Assembly (NCBI GenBank): GCA_964584255.1
Contig: CAZOZM010000001.1
Span: 186,001-250,000 of the forward strand
Origin: UBA3775 sp964584255
GTDB lineage: Bacteria > Bacillota > Clostridia > Lachnospirales > Lachnospiraceae
Direction: 5' to 3'
DNA length: 64,000 nucleotides
Positions within the stretch are counted from its first letter, which is position 1, and every line of letters starts with the position of its first letter. Both the position numbers and the translations under genes were made by a program. Positions 1 to 8,570 of the stretch are shown here, piece by piece. The notes beneath the pieces were generated by a model. The model saw only the letters and a program-made list of their open reading frames with translations, had not been told where the DNA came from and made no database searches.

Positions 1-87
1 TCTTGGAAGAAAACGTTTTTTTGCCCAGCGTCCATTGCCGTCCATGATTATGGCAACATGCTGTGGAATGTTTAATTTATCATCCAT
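1..87 (-). CDS. uppS: Isoprenyl (undecaprenyl) diphosphate synthase, N-terminal 29 residues
   Basis: The gene is cut by the left window edge. The 29 visible residues carry the family signature HVAIIMDGNGRWAKKR, in which the Asp of MDGNGRW is the Mg-diphosphate ligand of cis-prenyltransferases. The enzyme makes the C55 lipid carrier for cell-wall synthesis at the cytoplasmic membrane. The ATG at 87 follows an AAAAGGTGATTTT leader. It is the third gene of pyrH-frr-uppS, 75 bases after frr, the usual Firmicute order. Only the start is visible, so integrity of the rest is unknown. Confidence 0.93.
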   Translation of the reverse strand, partial: MDDKLNIPQHVAIIMDGNGRWAKKRFLPR

Positions 88-162
88 AAAATCACCTTTT
101 CATAAAAATAGCTGTTAATGCTGCCGATACAGATATATACCGACAGCCTTAACAGCACAAGA

Positions 163-717
163 TTATACAGTCATAATTTCCTTTGATTTGGATTCTATCA
201 TACTGTCAATTTTAGCAACAAATTTGTCTGTAATCTTCTGAACATCATTTTCAAGTTTCTTAACTTCATCTTCAGAAATATCATCGGCCTTTGAAGCTTT
301 TTTTATTGCATCGTTGGCATCTCTTCTTATGTTTCTGATTGCTACCTTTGCTTCATCACCCTTCTTCTTAACATCCTTTGAGAGAGACTTACGTCTTTCT
401 TCCGTAAGTTCAGGGAATGTAAGTCTGATTATTTTTCCATCATCAGAAGGTGTAATTCCAATATCTGATGCCATGATTGCCTTTTCAATTTCCTTTACCA
501 TTCTTGCTTCCCATGGCTGAATCGCAATAACTCTTGCCTCTGGCACATTGACATTTGCAACACCCTGGATGTTTGTAGGCGTTCCGTAATAATCAACCTT
601 GATTTTATCAAGAAGGTGAGGGTTTGCACGTCCCGCACGAATGTTGTTATATTCCTCATTAAGGGCATTAATTGTCTTATTCATTTTTTCTTCAAACGGT
701 TCAATAATTGGGTTCAT
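163..717 (-). CDS. frr: Ribosome recycling factor
   Basis: The 184-residue product has the usual family length (about 185). It starts MNPIIEPFEEKMNKTINALN and contains the conserved stretch NIRAGRANPHLLDKI and the C-terminal helix region ending KSKEIMTV. With EF-G it splits the post-termination 70S complex. The start is set by AAAGGAGA a few bases upstream. It lies 16 bases downstream of pyrH and upstream of uppS, so the three genes are probably one transcript. Nothing unusual is seen. Confidence 0.97.
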   Translation of the reverse strand: MNPIIEPFEEKMNKTINALNEEYNNIRAGRANPHLLDKIKVDYYGTPTNIQGVANVNVPEARVIAIQPWEARMVKEIEKAIMASDIGITPSDDGKIIRLTFPELTEERRKSLSKDVKKKGDEAKVAIRNIRRDANDAIKKASKADDISEDEVKKLENDVQKITDKFVAKIDSMIESKSKEIMTV

Positions 718-733
718 AAAAATTCTCCTTTGA

Positions 734-1435
734 TTAATAAACTATTGTTCCGGTCAGATCTCCGGATACATTTTTAACTATTCCATTTTCCTCATTAAGG
801 GAAAATACAAGAGTTGATACATTGTTTTCCATACACATAACAGTTGCCGTGAGATCAAGTATGGAAAGTTTCTTATCAAGAAGTTCCTGATAACTCACTT
901 TGTCATATTTAACTGCTTCAGGATTTACCTTTGGATCACAGTCATAAACTCCGTCAACGGCTCTCGCCATAACAATAACTTCACATTCGAGCTCGATTGC
1001 TCTGAGTGCCGTGGTTGTATCCGTTGAGAAAAACGGATGTCCTGTTCCACCAGCAAGGAAAATAACCTTTCCGTTATTAAGATCCGCTACAGCCTTATCC
1101 TTAGAGAAGAGTTCACTGACGTTTCCGCAAACAAAAGGTGTATATATTGATGTTTCAAGTCCTACATATCTGCAGATTTCTGACATATATACACAATTCA
1201 TTACAGTACCAAGCATTCCAATTGAATCTGCTTTTGTTCTGTCTATTGTTTTAGATGAACGACCTCTCCAGAAATTACCTCCACCGGTTACAATAGCCAC
1301 CTGAACACCCTTTTCTACAAGTTCCTTAATCTGTTTTGCAACAGAAATACAGGTTTCTTCATCAAAACCCATTTTTTTATCACCGGCCATTGCCTCACCA
1401 CTGAGTTTTAAAAGTATTCTTTTGTATTCATCCAT
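734..1435 (-). CDS. pyrH: Uridylate kinase (UMP kinase)
   Basis: This is a 233-residue amino acid kinase-family UMP kinase that phosphorylates UMP to UDP in pyrimidine nucleotide synthesis. Visible motifs are the N-terminal KRILLKLSGEAMAG, the GGGNFWRG loop and the ARAVDGVYDCDPK segment. The frame stays open further upstream (to 1498), but AGGAGA at 1442-1447 lies inside that extension. It is correctly spaced for the ATG at 1435 (MDEYKRILLK), with an alternative ATG at 1441 almost touching the ribosome-binding site. A good promoter precedes it at 1470-1498, and frr and uppS follow. In many Firmicutes pyrH directly follows tsf; here a polymerase/YolD pair lies between. Confidence 0.96.
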   Translation of the reverse strand: MDEYKRILLKLSGEAMAGDKKMGFDEETCISVAKQIKELVEKGVQVAIVTGGGNFWRGRSSKTIDRTKADSIGMLGTVMNCVYMSEICRYVGLETSIYTPFVCGNVSELFSKDKAVADLNNGKVIFLAGGTGHPFFSTDTTTALRAIELECEVIVMARAVDGVYDCDPKVNPEAVKYDKVSYQELLDKKLSILDLTATVMCMENNVSTLVFSLNEENGIVKNVSGDLTGTIVY

Positions 1436-1469
1436 GTTCATTCTCCTGTTCGCATATATTTTCTTTTGA

Positions 1470-1498
1470 ATTTTAACACATGATAAATACTTATTCAA
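1470..1498 (-). promoter_or_regulatory. Sigma-A type promoter of pyrH-frr-uppS
   Basis: On the minus strand a -35 TTGAAT (1493-1498) and a -10 TAAAAT (1470-1475) are separated by exactly 17 bases. The -35 overlaps one arm of a perfect 9-bp inverted repeat, AAGTTTAAG / CTTAAACTT, at 1497-1505 and 1519-1527. That repeat could be the tail of the preceding transcript or an operator; the sequence does not decide. This promoter frees pyrH from the upstream rpsB-tsf unit. Confidence 0.6.
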
Positions 1499-1569
1499 GT
1501 TTAAGATTATTCTATTTGCTTAAACTTATATAAAGAGCAGCTTTCCCATCATGTTTTTTTCAGAAAGTG

Positions 1570-1974
1570 CTATTCCTCAGTGATTATTTTGTAAACAAAG
1601 TCAAAACTTATTTTCACCCCATTGTCCATTATAAGCTCCCTGCTGACACAATCCGTTTTTTTCAAAACCAGACTCTCTTCTATATAAGTCCCACCTTCTT
1701 TATTCCCGTCAGGTAAAAAATAGTATATACGAATTCTGACTGCCTTCTTTCCTGACTCAAGAATCATATTTACAACCGTATCCAATTCCTTTTTTTCTTC
1801 TTCGGTGGGCGGTACAAACTTTTCTGTATGCCTGCCTGTTTCATCGACCATATCACCAAATCCGGTTAAGGCCGCAAATGAAGCAAACTGCGCTGCCCGG
1901 TCATGCATGGACATATGCGGATGGTTTGTTGATTTTATATATGGCAGTTCAATAATGTCATCATACTTCGACAT
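1570..1974 (-). CDS. YolD-like family protein
   Basis: A small 134-residue cytosolic protein with the YolD-like signature: MSMHDRAAQFASFAAL followed by LTGFGDMVDETGR, then a C-terminal half of predicted beta strands. YolD-like proteins are commonly encoded beside UmuC/UvrX-type Y-family polymerases and are linked to the SOS response; their biochemical role is not settled. The ATG overlaps the stop of the polymerase gene (TGATG at 1972-1976), so the two are translationally coupled. A partner or regulator of the polymerase is the natural inference. Confidence 0.85.
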   Translation of the reverse strand: MSKYDDIIELPYIKSTNHPHMSMHDRAAQFASFAALTGFGDMVDETGRHTEKFVPPTEEEKKELDTVVNMILESGKKAVRIRIYYFLPDGNKEGGTYIEESLVLKKTDCVSRELIMDNGVKISFDFVYKIITEE

Positions 1975-3482
1975 CAGGCTTTGTGACCTCCTATCTGCTT
2001 ATTTCGCTCTCTGCCGGTTGCACCTTTCTTAAAATTAAATCCTCGAAGAATCAGATTGCCACCATGTTTCTTTTTAATTTCAAGCACAGCATTCTGTATT
2101 TTCTTTTCTTTCTCTGCCCTGCTCTCATTTTCTTCATCTGCTTCTAAAAACTCAAATAAATCAATCTGTTTAAACTGGTTTTTTTCAGGCATTTCTCCCT
2201 CCTCGATCAAATGAGTAACAGCTATTGTAAGTCGTCTTATAAGAAAATTCGGATTTACTTCTCTGTCAAATATTTTTAGAGCCGCCTCAGAAATTGATTT
2301 TGATGAAGAAGTGTAACAAATAAGGTTTTCTGTGCCGTGAGCATGTTTCGGTATGGTTCTTCCGTACCTGTCCGTACTCAATTCAGAATTTGCCGGTTCA
2401 GAAATTCTATCAAGACTGGCAATATCATACCCCACAGTCAATACAACCTGATTGGTTAAAAGCCCTTTATCCAACAAAACCAGTGATTGGCTGTCAGCCA
2501 TTTCCTGAACAATGATCCGTCCCTTTTCAAAATCATACGGTTCACTTAAAACCTGACCTGTACTCAGGCTCTTAGCTTCCGGAGTATAGGATTTAATATC
2601 CTTAATGGTGCAAGGCTCATATCCCCATGCATGATCAATCAGAAGTTCTGCATTTATTCCAAAAAGTTTGTATAAAAGTTCTTCATTATGATAGTCAGAT
2701 ATTTTACCGATTGAGCATCTGGCAACATCCCCCATCGTATACATTCCATGCTCGAAAAGTTTCTTGGCATATCCTCTTCCAACACGCCAAAAATCAGTAA
2801 GCGGTCTGTGATTCCACAGAAGCTGTCTGTACTTTTTTTCATCCAGGCATGCAATTCTCACTCCGTATTCATCAGCATCTATATGTTTTGCCACAATATC
2901 CATAGCCACCTTACACAGGTATAAATTTGTACCGATTCCTACCGTGGCTGTTATACCTGTAGTCGAAAGTATATCTCTGACAATTTTTATCGCAAGTTCC
3001 CTTGCACTTACCCCATATGTCTTAAGATAGCCCGTCACATCCATAAACACTTCATCAATGGAATATACGCAAATATCATCCGGCGAAATATATTTAAGAT
3101 ATATGGAATAAATCTGCGAGCTGACCTGCATATATCGATACATATGCGGTGGCGCAACAATATACGAAATTTTCATTTCCGGATGAGCATCAATTTCTGC
3201 AGCCGAATAGGATTCAGATACGAATTTCCCTCCCGGTGCATTGATAAGCCGCTCAGAATTAACTTCCTCCATACGTTTTATAACCTCAAAGAGACGGGCT
3301 CTTCCCGAAATTCCATGTCTTTTTAAAGAAGGGGAAACAGCAAGACAAATTGTCTTTGAGGTTCTGGATTCATCAGCAACAACAAGGTTAGTATCAAGGG
3401 GGTTCATTTTTAAATCAACGCATTCAACAGATGCAAAAAAAGATTTCAAGTCAATCGCAAGATATGTTTTTTCCTCGTCCAT
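1974..3482 (-). CDS. Y-family translesion DNA polymerase (UmuC/UvrX-like)
   Basis: A 502-residue Y-family polymerase. The palm motifs are visible: YLAIDLKSFFASVE near the N-terminus (first metal Asp) and VYSIDEVFMDVTGY (catalytic Asp-Glu). VGRGYAKKLFEHGM is the helix-hairpin-helix region. Near the C-terminus QIDLF matches the beta-clamp binding pentapeptide, so it is expected to work at the replication clamp and copy across lesions. The frame is open upstream to 3578, but GGAGG seven bases before the ATG at 3482 fixes the start at MDEEKTYLAI. The upstream extension is simply a translation of a repeat element. No LexA box was found by eye, so SOS control is likely from the family but not shown. 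Confidence 0.9.
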   Translation of the reverse strand: MDEEKTYLAIDLKSFFASVECVDLKMNPLDTNLVVADESRTSKTICLAVSPSLKRHGISGRARLFEVIKRMEEVNSERLINAPGGKFVSESYSAAEIDAHPEMKISYIVAPPHMYRYMQVSSQIYSIYLKYISPDDICVYSIDEVFMDVTGYLKTYGVSARELAIKIVRDILSTTGITATVGIGTNLYLCKVAMDIVAKHIDADEYGVRIACLDEKKYRQLLWNHRPLTDFWRVGRGYAKKLFEHGMYTMGDVARCSIGKISDYHNEELLYKLFGINAELLIDHAWGYEPCTIKDIKSYTPEAKSLSTGQVLSEPYDFEKGRIIVQEMADSQSLVLLDKGLLTNQVVLTVGYDIASLDRISEPANSELSTDRYGRTIPKHAHGTENLICYTSSSKSISEAALKIFDREVNPNFLIRRLTIAVTHLIEEGEMPEKNQFKQIDLFEFLEADEENESRAEKEKKIQNAVLEIKKKHGGNLILRGFNFKKGATGRERNKQIGGHKA

Positions 3483-3506
3483 TTCGCCTCCATAAAAATA
3501 TATTTG

Positions 3507-3614
3507 GCTCATTATATCACAAAAGATTTCTTTAAAATCTTTTGTGATCCATTCGGCGCTCGCAGAGAAAGAGAGCAAGCTCTCTTTCTTTTCTCACTTT
3601 GCTCATTATATCAC
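3507..3614 (-). repeat. Hairpin repeat element, copy A
   Basis: The element is bounded by exact 14-base direct repeats GCTCATTATATCAC at 3507-3520 and 3601-3614. Inside are two hairpins: perfect 14-bp arms at 3516-3529 and 3535-3548, and perfect 11-bp arms at 3566-3576 and 3579-3589. A diverged copy lies at 59444-59534. The shared minus-strand core is GAATGGATCACRAAAGATTT followed by YRAAGAAATC. Positions that differ between copies in the ATCACR/YGTGAT arms change on both sides so that pairing is kept. The element lies directly 5' of the polymerase gene. Confidence 0.7.
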
Positions 3615-3817
3615 GCCTTTAATCATCGAACAAGTGTTCTTTTGTGTAATTTGATAAACTTTTTATTTGTTTATGCTCCATAGTCTGTATGTATCAATCT
3701 TATCTTATTCGTCAATTCACAAAATTATATTATAAGTACTTTATACGATTTCGTCTGTCAATTCTAATTTTATTTTAGGTTTTATTTTCCTTCTTTTCTT
3801 ATTTTTTGATAGTTATA

Positions 3818-3851
3818 AAAAAGCTGAAAACGTTATCGTTTTCAGCTTTTT
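3818..3851 (-). terminator. Rho-independent terminator after rpsB-tsf
   Basis: Perfect 15-bp inverted repeat AAAAAGCTGAAAACG / CGTTTTCAGCTTTTT around a 4-base loop TTAT. On the minus strand the 3' arm ends in a U-rich run, placed 19 bases after the tsf stop. The A/T-rich arm ends make it potentially bidirectional. Confidence 0.85.
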
Positions 3852-3869
3852 AAAATTCTTATTTTGAAA

Positions 3870-4805
3870 TTACATTCCCATCTGCTTTGCTACTTCTTCA
3901 GCAAAGTCATCTTCTCTCTTTTCAATTCCTTCACCTGTTTCAAAACGAACAAATGACTTAATTGCAAGATCCTTAGATACAGAAGCTACGTACTGAGCAA
4001 CTGACTGTTTTCCGTCAGAAGCCTTAACATATGCCTGATCAACAAGGCACATTTCCTTGAGCTCTTTAGCAAGACGACCAGGAACCATTCTTTCAATAAC
4101 AATGTTCTCAGGCTTTGGATTCTTGCTCTCAGCATTCTCTTTGAGAGCTTCTTTTGTAATGATATCTGTTTCAGACTCAATAAATTCAGCCGGAACATCA
4201 TCCTTAGATACAAATGAAGGCTTCATAGCACAAACCTGCATAGCAACATTCTTTGCGCACTCAATATTTGCTTCATTAGCCTCGCCTGTCATTTCAACAA
4301 GAATTCCAAGTTTACCACCATTGTGAATATATGATACAACGAAACCATCTTCAGGTTTAACTGTAGCGAATCTACGGATTGAAAGTTTCTCACCGATTAC
4401 TGCAACAAGGTTTGCAAGACTCTCTTTAACAGTAATTGTTGCATCATCACACCAAGGCTCAGCAAGAAATGCATCAATATCTGCTGCACTTGTTTCAGCA
4501 GCCTGCTTAGCAACCTTGGCAACATATGTCTGGAACTTCTCATTCTTTGCAACGAAGTCAGTCTCTGAGTTAACTTCTACCATAGATGCAATCTTGTAAT
4601 CATCTGTGATATATGTTGCACAGATACCTTCTGCAGCAATTCTGTTTTCCTTCTTTGCAGCCTTTGCAAGACCATTTTCTCTAAGCCAGGTTACTGCTGC
4701 TTCCATATCTCCATCAGTAGCTGTAAGAGCTTTCTTACAATCCATCATTCCTGCGCCTGTCATTTCACGCAGTTCTTTTACCATACCTGCTGTAATATTA
4801 GCCAT
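3870..4805 (-). CDS. tsf: Translation elongation factor Ts
   Basis: A 311-residue EF-Ts, the guanine nucleotide exchange factor for EF-Tu. The N-terminal UBA-like domain is seen as VKELREMTGAGMMDCKKAL, and the conserved VNSETDFVAKN lies at about residues 75-85. It is slightly longer than the 280-295 residues common in the family. The start MANITAGMVK follows GGAGGAAATATAT. It is 26 bases downstream of rpsB and closed by the hairpin at 3818-3851, so rpsB-tsf is one unit. Confidence 0.97.
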   Translation of the reverse strand: MANITAGMVKELREMTGAGMMDCKKALTATDGDMEAAVTWLRENGLAKAAKKENRIAAEGICATYITDDYKIASMVEVNSETDFVAKNEKFQTYVAKVAKQAAETSAADIDAFLAEPWCDDATITVKESLANLVAVIGEKLSIRRFATVKPEDGFVVSYIHNGGKLGILVEMTGEANEANIECAKNVAMQVCAMKPSFVSKDDVPAEFIESETDIITKEALKENAESKNPKPENIVIERMVPGRLAKELKEMCLVDQAYVKASDGKQSVAQYVASVSKDLAIKSFVRFETGEGIEKREDDFAEEVAKQMGM

Positions 4806-4831
4806 ATATATTTCCTCCGAATATATCTAGA

Positions 4832-5566
4832 TTATTCTTCTGTCTGTTCCTCAACTTCAGCTTCTTCAGCTTCAGCCATGGATTCACCCTGATTAGCTTC
4901 GATAACAGCATCAGCCATCTTTGAAACAATAAGCTTAACTGCACGGATAGCATCATCATTTCCAGGAATTACATAATCAAGTTCATCAGGATCACAGTTT
5001 GTATCTGCAATACCGATAAGAGGAATTCCAAGAGAATGTGCTTCCTGAACACAAATTCTTTCCTTCTTAGGATCAACAACGAAAATAGCATCAGGAATCT
5101 TCTTCATGTCAGCGATACCGCCAAGGTTTTTCTGAAGCTTCTCAAGTTCCTTCTGAAGAAGGGCTACTTCCTTCTTAGGAAGAACATCGAATGTTCCGTC
5201 TTCTGCCATCTTTTCAATTGACTTTAATTTTGCGATTCTTGTCTGAATTGTCTTGAAGTTTGTAAGCATACCTCCAAGCCATCTTTCATTAACATAGTAC
5301 ATACCGCAACGCTCTGCTTCTGACTTTACAGAATCCTGTGCCTGCTTCTTTGTACCAACAAAAAGAACCGTACCGCCATCAGCAACAATATTCTTGATTG
5401 CTGTATAAGCTTCATCAACCTTTCCTACAGACTTCTGTAAGTCGATGATATAGATACCGTTTCTTTCAGTATAAATGTAAGGAGCCATCTTAGGGTTCCA
5501 TCTTCTTGTCTGGTGTCCGAAATGTACACCTGCTTCAAGCAACTGCTTCATTGAAATTACGCTCAT
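4832..5566 (-). CDS. rpsB: 30S ribosomal protein S2
   Basis: A 244-residue ribosomal protein S2 with the N-terminal signature MKQLLEAGVHFGHQTRRWNP and the family segment LGIPLIGIADTNCDPD. The C-terminus is an acidic E/A-rich tail ending EEQTEE. An ATG at 5581 is in frame, but GGAGG is part of the codons just after it; this site serves the ATG at 5566 (MSVISMKQLL) with 8-base spacing, so 5566 is the start. Transcription is from the promoter at 5678-5706, giving a leader of about 105 bases that may allow S2 autoregulation. Confidence 0.97.
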   Translation of the reverse strand: MSVISMKQLLEAGVHFGHQTRRWNPKMAPYIYTERNGIYIIDLQKSVGKVDEAYTAIKNIVADGGTVLFVGTKKQAQDSVKSEAERCGMYYVNERWLGGMLTNFKTIQTRIAKLKSIEKMAEDGTFDVLPKKEVALLQKELEKLQKNLGGIADMKKIPDAIFVVDPKKERICVQEAHSLGIPLIGIADTNCDPDELDYVIPGNDDAIRAVKLIVSKMADAVIEANQGESMAEAEEAEVEEQTEE

Positions 5567-5677
5567 TTTTGTTACCTCCATTGGTTAAAAATCTTCCAGA
5601 TTAAAAGCTTCCCAAACTGTCCGAGCATTGACAGCACCATTGGTTCATATTAACCCGTGTTTAATTTATACCGAAAT

Positions 5678-5706
5678 ATGATAACACATCATTTATTTAA
5701 AAACAA
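5678..5706 (-). promoter_or_regulatory. Promoter of rpsB-tsf with a structured leader
   Basis: Minus-strand -35 TTGTTT (5701-5706) and -10 TATCAT (5678-5683) with 17-base spacing, just past the codY stop. The leader down to 5567 contains a small hairpin CTGTC/GACAG (5617-5634). It also holds AACCAATGG twice, at 5637-5645 and at 5578-5586, the second copy running directly into the rpsB ribosome-binding site GGAGG. No known leader family was recognised. Confidence 0.6.
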
Positions 5707-5734
5707 GTGCTAATTCAAAAATTATACAAGTTTT

Positions 5735-6508
5735 TTAATCCTCTTCATCATCAAGTATTTCATACAGATAGTCATTTACGATTTTTATAAATGTTCCCTT
5801 CATACCTGATGATCTTGATTCAATTATTCCGGCACTTTCAAGCTTCCGCAATGCATTAACGATTATAGATCTCGTAATTCCTATATTGTCCGCAATCTTA
5901 CTTGCAACCAAAATACCCTCACCGCCGTCAAGCTGACGTATAACGGTTCTTACTGCTACCATTTCAGATTCTGAAAGTGCATGAATTGCAGCTGTAACAG
6001 TAGACTTTCTTGAATTCTCCATATCAATTTCTTCTTTTTCGGCCCTCATTGTTTCAAGTCCAATAACCGTCGTACCAAATTCACTGATGATAATATCGTC
6101 AATCGAAAAGAATTTTTCCTTCCTATATATGAATAGGTGTCCCAGTCTCTGTCCGGAAATAAGAATCGGTGCAATTATCGCTGAAAGATTCCTTGACTCT
6201 TCCGAACTGAAACCAAGCGTTTCGAGATTTACATTTTCCTTTGTTGACAGAACATTTAAAAATCTGTTATTCAAGGCATTGTCAATCATTTTTCCGACTT
6301 CTTCCGTAATAAGTTTTGACAGAACCGGCTGTTTATCGGAACTGTAAACTCCAAGAAGTTTGCCTTTCCTGCTTATAACATAAACACTTGCTTCCAATTC
6401 TGCTCCAAGTATCTCACACAAGTCATTAAATATTACTCTGTTCGAATCCAGTTTTTCCTGCAGAAGTCTGTTTATTCTTCTGGTTTTATCTAATAGTTCA
6501 ACACTCAT
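5735..6508 (-). CDS. codY: Global nutritional regulator CodY
   Basis: A 257-residue CodY, the GTP- and branched-chain-amino-acid-sensing DNA-binding regulator of low-GC Firmicutes. The N-terminal GAF domain spans about residues 1-155. The C-terminal winged helix contains RSIIVNALRKLESAGIIESR followed by SSGMKGTFIK, nearly identical to the family recognition helix and wing. The start is ATG 6508 (MSVELLDKTR), preceded by AGGAGGGG; the longer frame to 6526 would place the ribosome-binding site inside the gene. It sits between topA and rpsB, as in B. subtilis, and probably shares the comM-dprA-topA transcript. Confidence 0.96.
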   Translation of the reverse strand: MSVELLDKTRRINRLLQEKLDSNRVIFNDLCEILGAELEASVYVISRKGKLLGVYSSDKQPVLSKLITEEVGKMIDNALNNRFLNVLSTKENVNLETLGFSSEESRNLSAIIAPILISGQRLGHLFIYRKEKFFSIDDIIISEFGTTVIGLETMRAEKEEIDMENSRKSTVTAAIHALSESEMVAVRTVIRQLDGGEGILVASKIADNIGITRSIIVNALRKLESAGIIESRSSGMKGTFIKIVNDYLYEILDDEED

Positions 6509-6534
6509 GACACCCCTCCTTAGCAATTTTTACT

Positions 6535-8553
6535 TTACTGCCTGTCAACATCATTACCGCCATTTTCCGACTTTTTCCCGCTATTATCAGGTTTCTGCCA
6601 GCTCATATAGGTACAATCAGGATAATTTTCACATCCGAAATATCTTCTTCCCTTCCTTGTACGTCTCAAAAGCAGCATTCCATTACATTCAGGACAATTA
6701 TATTCGGTTTTCTCATAGTATGGCTTTGTATTTTTACATTCCGGAAATCCCGGACATCCTATAAATTTACCATGCGGTCCAAATTTGATTACCATATTTC
6801 TTCCGCATAATTCACAAACAATATCCGTAACCTCATCATGAAGTTCCACATTTTCAACTTCTTCCATTGCCCTGTTTATTGCTTCTTCAAGATCCGGATA
6901 AAAATTAAAGATAATGTCCTTCCAATTTACATTTCCTTCTTCTACACCATCAAGAAGAGCCTCCATATTGGAAGTGAAATTAACATCCACTATTGATGGA
7001 AATGAGTGAACCATTATGTTATTCACAGCTTCGCCCATTTCCGTTATATACAGATTTTTCTTTTCCTTTGTTATATAGTGTCTTGCAAGAAGTGTTGCTA
7101 TTGTAGGTGCATATGTACTTGGTCTACCGATACCAAGTTCCTCCATGGTTTTTACCATTCCCGCTTCCGTATAATGTGGAGCAGGTTGGGTAAAATGCTG
7201 CTGTGGAATTATCTCTTCCAAGCAGAGTTTTTCATTTACTTCAGGTGTAAACAGTGTTTTTGATGCTTTTTCCGTATCATCGCTTTCCGAATAAACGGAC
7301 AGATAACCGTCAAAAACAATTTTAGACGAATTTGTCTTAAATCTATATCCGTCAGCCTCAATTACAACTCCGGCATTTTCATATTTTGCAGGTGACATCT
7401 GAGATGCCACAAAACGTTTCCATATCAACTGATAGAGTCTGAACTGCTCACGTGTAAGATCATCCTTTACGGATGCAGGCGTAAGGTCAACATATGTAGG
7501 TCTTACAGCCTCATGAGCATCCTGAATTTTCTTTCCGTTATTCTTTTTACTCTCGCTCTTATTTATATATTTCTCCCCATAGTTTTCAGCTATAAAGCCA
7601 TTGCATGCCTCAGCCGCTTCCTCGGACACTCTCACGGAATCCGTTCTCAGGTATGTAATAAGACCGATTGTACCATGTCCCTTAATTGCCACACCTTCAT
7701 AAAGCTGCTGCGCAACACTCATCGTCTTCACGGTTGAAAATCCCAGTGTCTTGGAAGCCTCCTGCTGAAGGGTACTGGTTGTAAAAGGAAGCGGATTCTT
7801 TTTTATTCGCTCACTGATTTTAACATCTTCAATCACATATTCCGCTTTTTGTAACTCAGAAACAATTATTTCAGCTTCTTCCGAGTTCGAAATATTTAAT
7901 TTTTCATCTCTATAGGATAAAAGATTTGCTGAAAAAGGCTTCTTTGATGATTTAGATTTCAAAGAAACATCGATTGACCAATATTCCTGCTGAACAAATG
8001 AATTAATTTCATTTTCCCTGTCAGCAATTAATCTGAGAACAACCGACTGAACACGTCCCGCACTTGTTCCTCTCTTAACCTTGGTCCATAATAATGGACT
8101 TATTCTGTAACCCACACATCTGTCAAGAACACGTCTTGCCTGCTGTGAATTCACAAGATCCATATCAATATCCCTAGCATTCGCAATAGCACCTTTAACT
8201 GCATTTTTCGTTATCTCGTTAAAAGTTATTCTTGCATACTTTTTGCCTTCAAGTTTCAAAACGTACTTAAGATGCCATGAAATAGCCTCACCCTCACGGT
8301 CAGGGTCAGTTGCCAGATAAATCTTATCAGCTTTCTTAACTTCTTTTCGAAGTGCTGCAAGCTGTTCACCTTTTCCCCTTATTGTAATATATTTAGGTTC
8401 AAACGTGCCATTTTCAACATCAATTCCAAGCTGACTTTTCGGTAAATCCCTTACATGTCCGCCACTTGCAATAACGGTATAATTTGCACCCAAAAATTTC
8501 TGAATTGTTTTTGCCTTTGCAGGTGATTCTACTATCACTAAATATTTTGCCAT
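6535..8553 (-). CDS. topA: DNA topoisomerase I (type IA)
   Basis: A 672-residue type IA topoisomerase that relaxes negative supercoils. The N-terminal Toprim domain begins YLVIVESPAKAKTIQKFLG and has the DPDREGEAISWHL acidic motif. The active-site tyrosine is in GLITYLRTDSVRVS. The C-terminus carries two zinc ribbons, CELC...GCPGFPEC and CPEC...GCENYPDC, used for DNA binding. The ATG at 8553 has GAGGG upstream; an in-frame codon at 8574 would overlap the dprA end. It lies between dprA and codY with gaps of 17 and 26 bases, consistent with a single operon. Confidence 0.96.
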   Translation of the reverse strand: MAKYLVIVESPAKAKTIQKFLGANYTVIASGGHVRDLPKSQLGIDVENGTFEPKYITIRGKGEQLAALRKEVKKADKIYLATDPDREGEAISWHLKYVLKLEGKKYARITFNEITKNAVKGAIANARDIDMDLVNSQQARRVLDRCVGYRISPLLWTKVKRGTSAGRVQSVVLRLIADRENEINSFVQQEYWSIDVSLKSKSSKKPFSANLLSYRDEKLNISNSEEAEIIVSELQKAEYVIEDVKISERIKKNPLPFTTSTLQQEASKTLGFSTVKTMSVAQQLYEGVAIKGHGTIGLITYLRTDSVRVSEEAAEACNGFIAENYGEKYINKSESKKNNGKKIQDAHEAVRPTYVDLTPASVKDDLTREQFRLYQLIWKRFVASQMSPAKYENAGVVIEADGYRFKTNSSKIVFDGYLSVYSESDDTEKASKTLFTPEVNEKLCLEEIIPQQHFTQPAPHYTEAGMVKTMEELGIGRPSTYAPTIATLLARHYITKEKKNLYITEMGEAVNNIMVHSFPSIVDVNFTSNMEALLDGVEEGNVNWKDIIFNFYPDLEEAINRAMEEVENVELHDEVTDIVCELCGRNMVIKFGPHGKFIGCPGFPECKNTKPYYEKTEYNCPECNGMLLLRRTRKGRRYFGCENYPDCTYMSWQKPDNSGKKSENGGNDVDRQ

Positions 8554-8570
8554 TACTTCCCTCTTTATGA

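Larger units (their letters stand above)
3483..3869. other. Intergenic region with repeat copy A and the tsf terminator
   Basis: This gene-free stretch separates tsf from the polymerase gene. The polymerase-proximal end holds repeat element copy A (3507-3614), the tsf-proximal end the rpsB-tsf terminator (3818-3851). The middle (about 3620-3810) is AT-rich and I see no gene in it. The repeat contributes a TATAAT-like box upstream of the polymerase gene but no convincing -35. Confidence 0.7.

Noticed and set aside
3483..3578. A longer polymerase N-terminus starting at 3578.
   Set aside because: The extension is a translation of the repeat element and skips the well-placed GGAGG before the ATG at 3482.
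5567..5581. A longer S2 protein starting at 5581.
   Set aside because: The ribosome-binding site GGAGG would be inside the coding sequence; S2 homologues begin near MSVISMKQLLEAGVHFGHQ.
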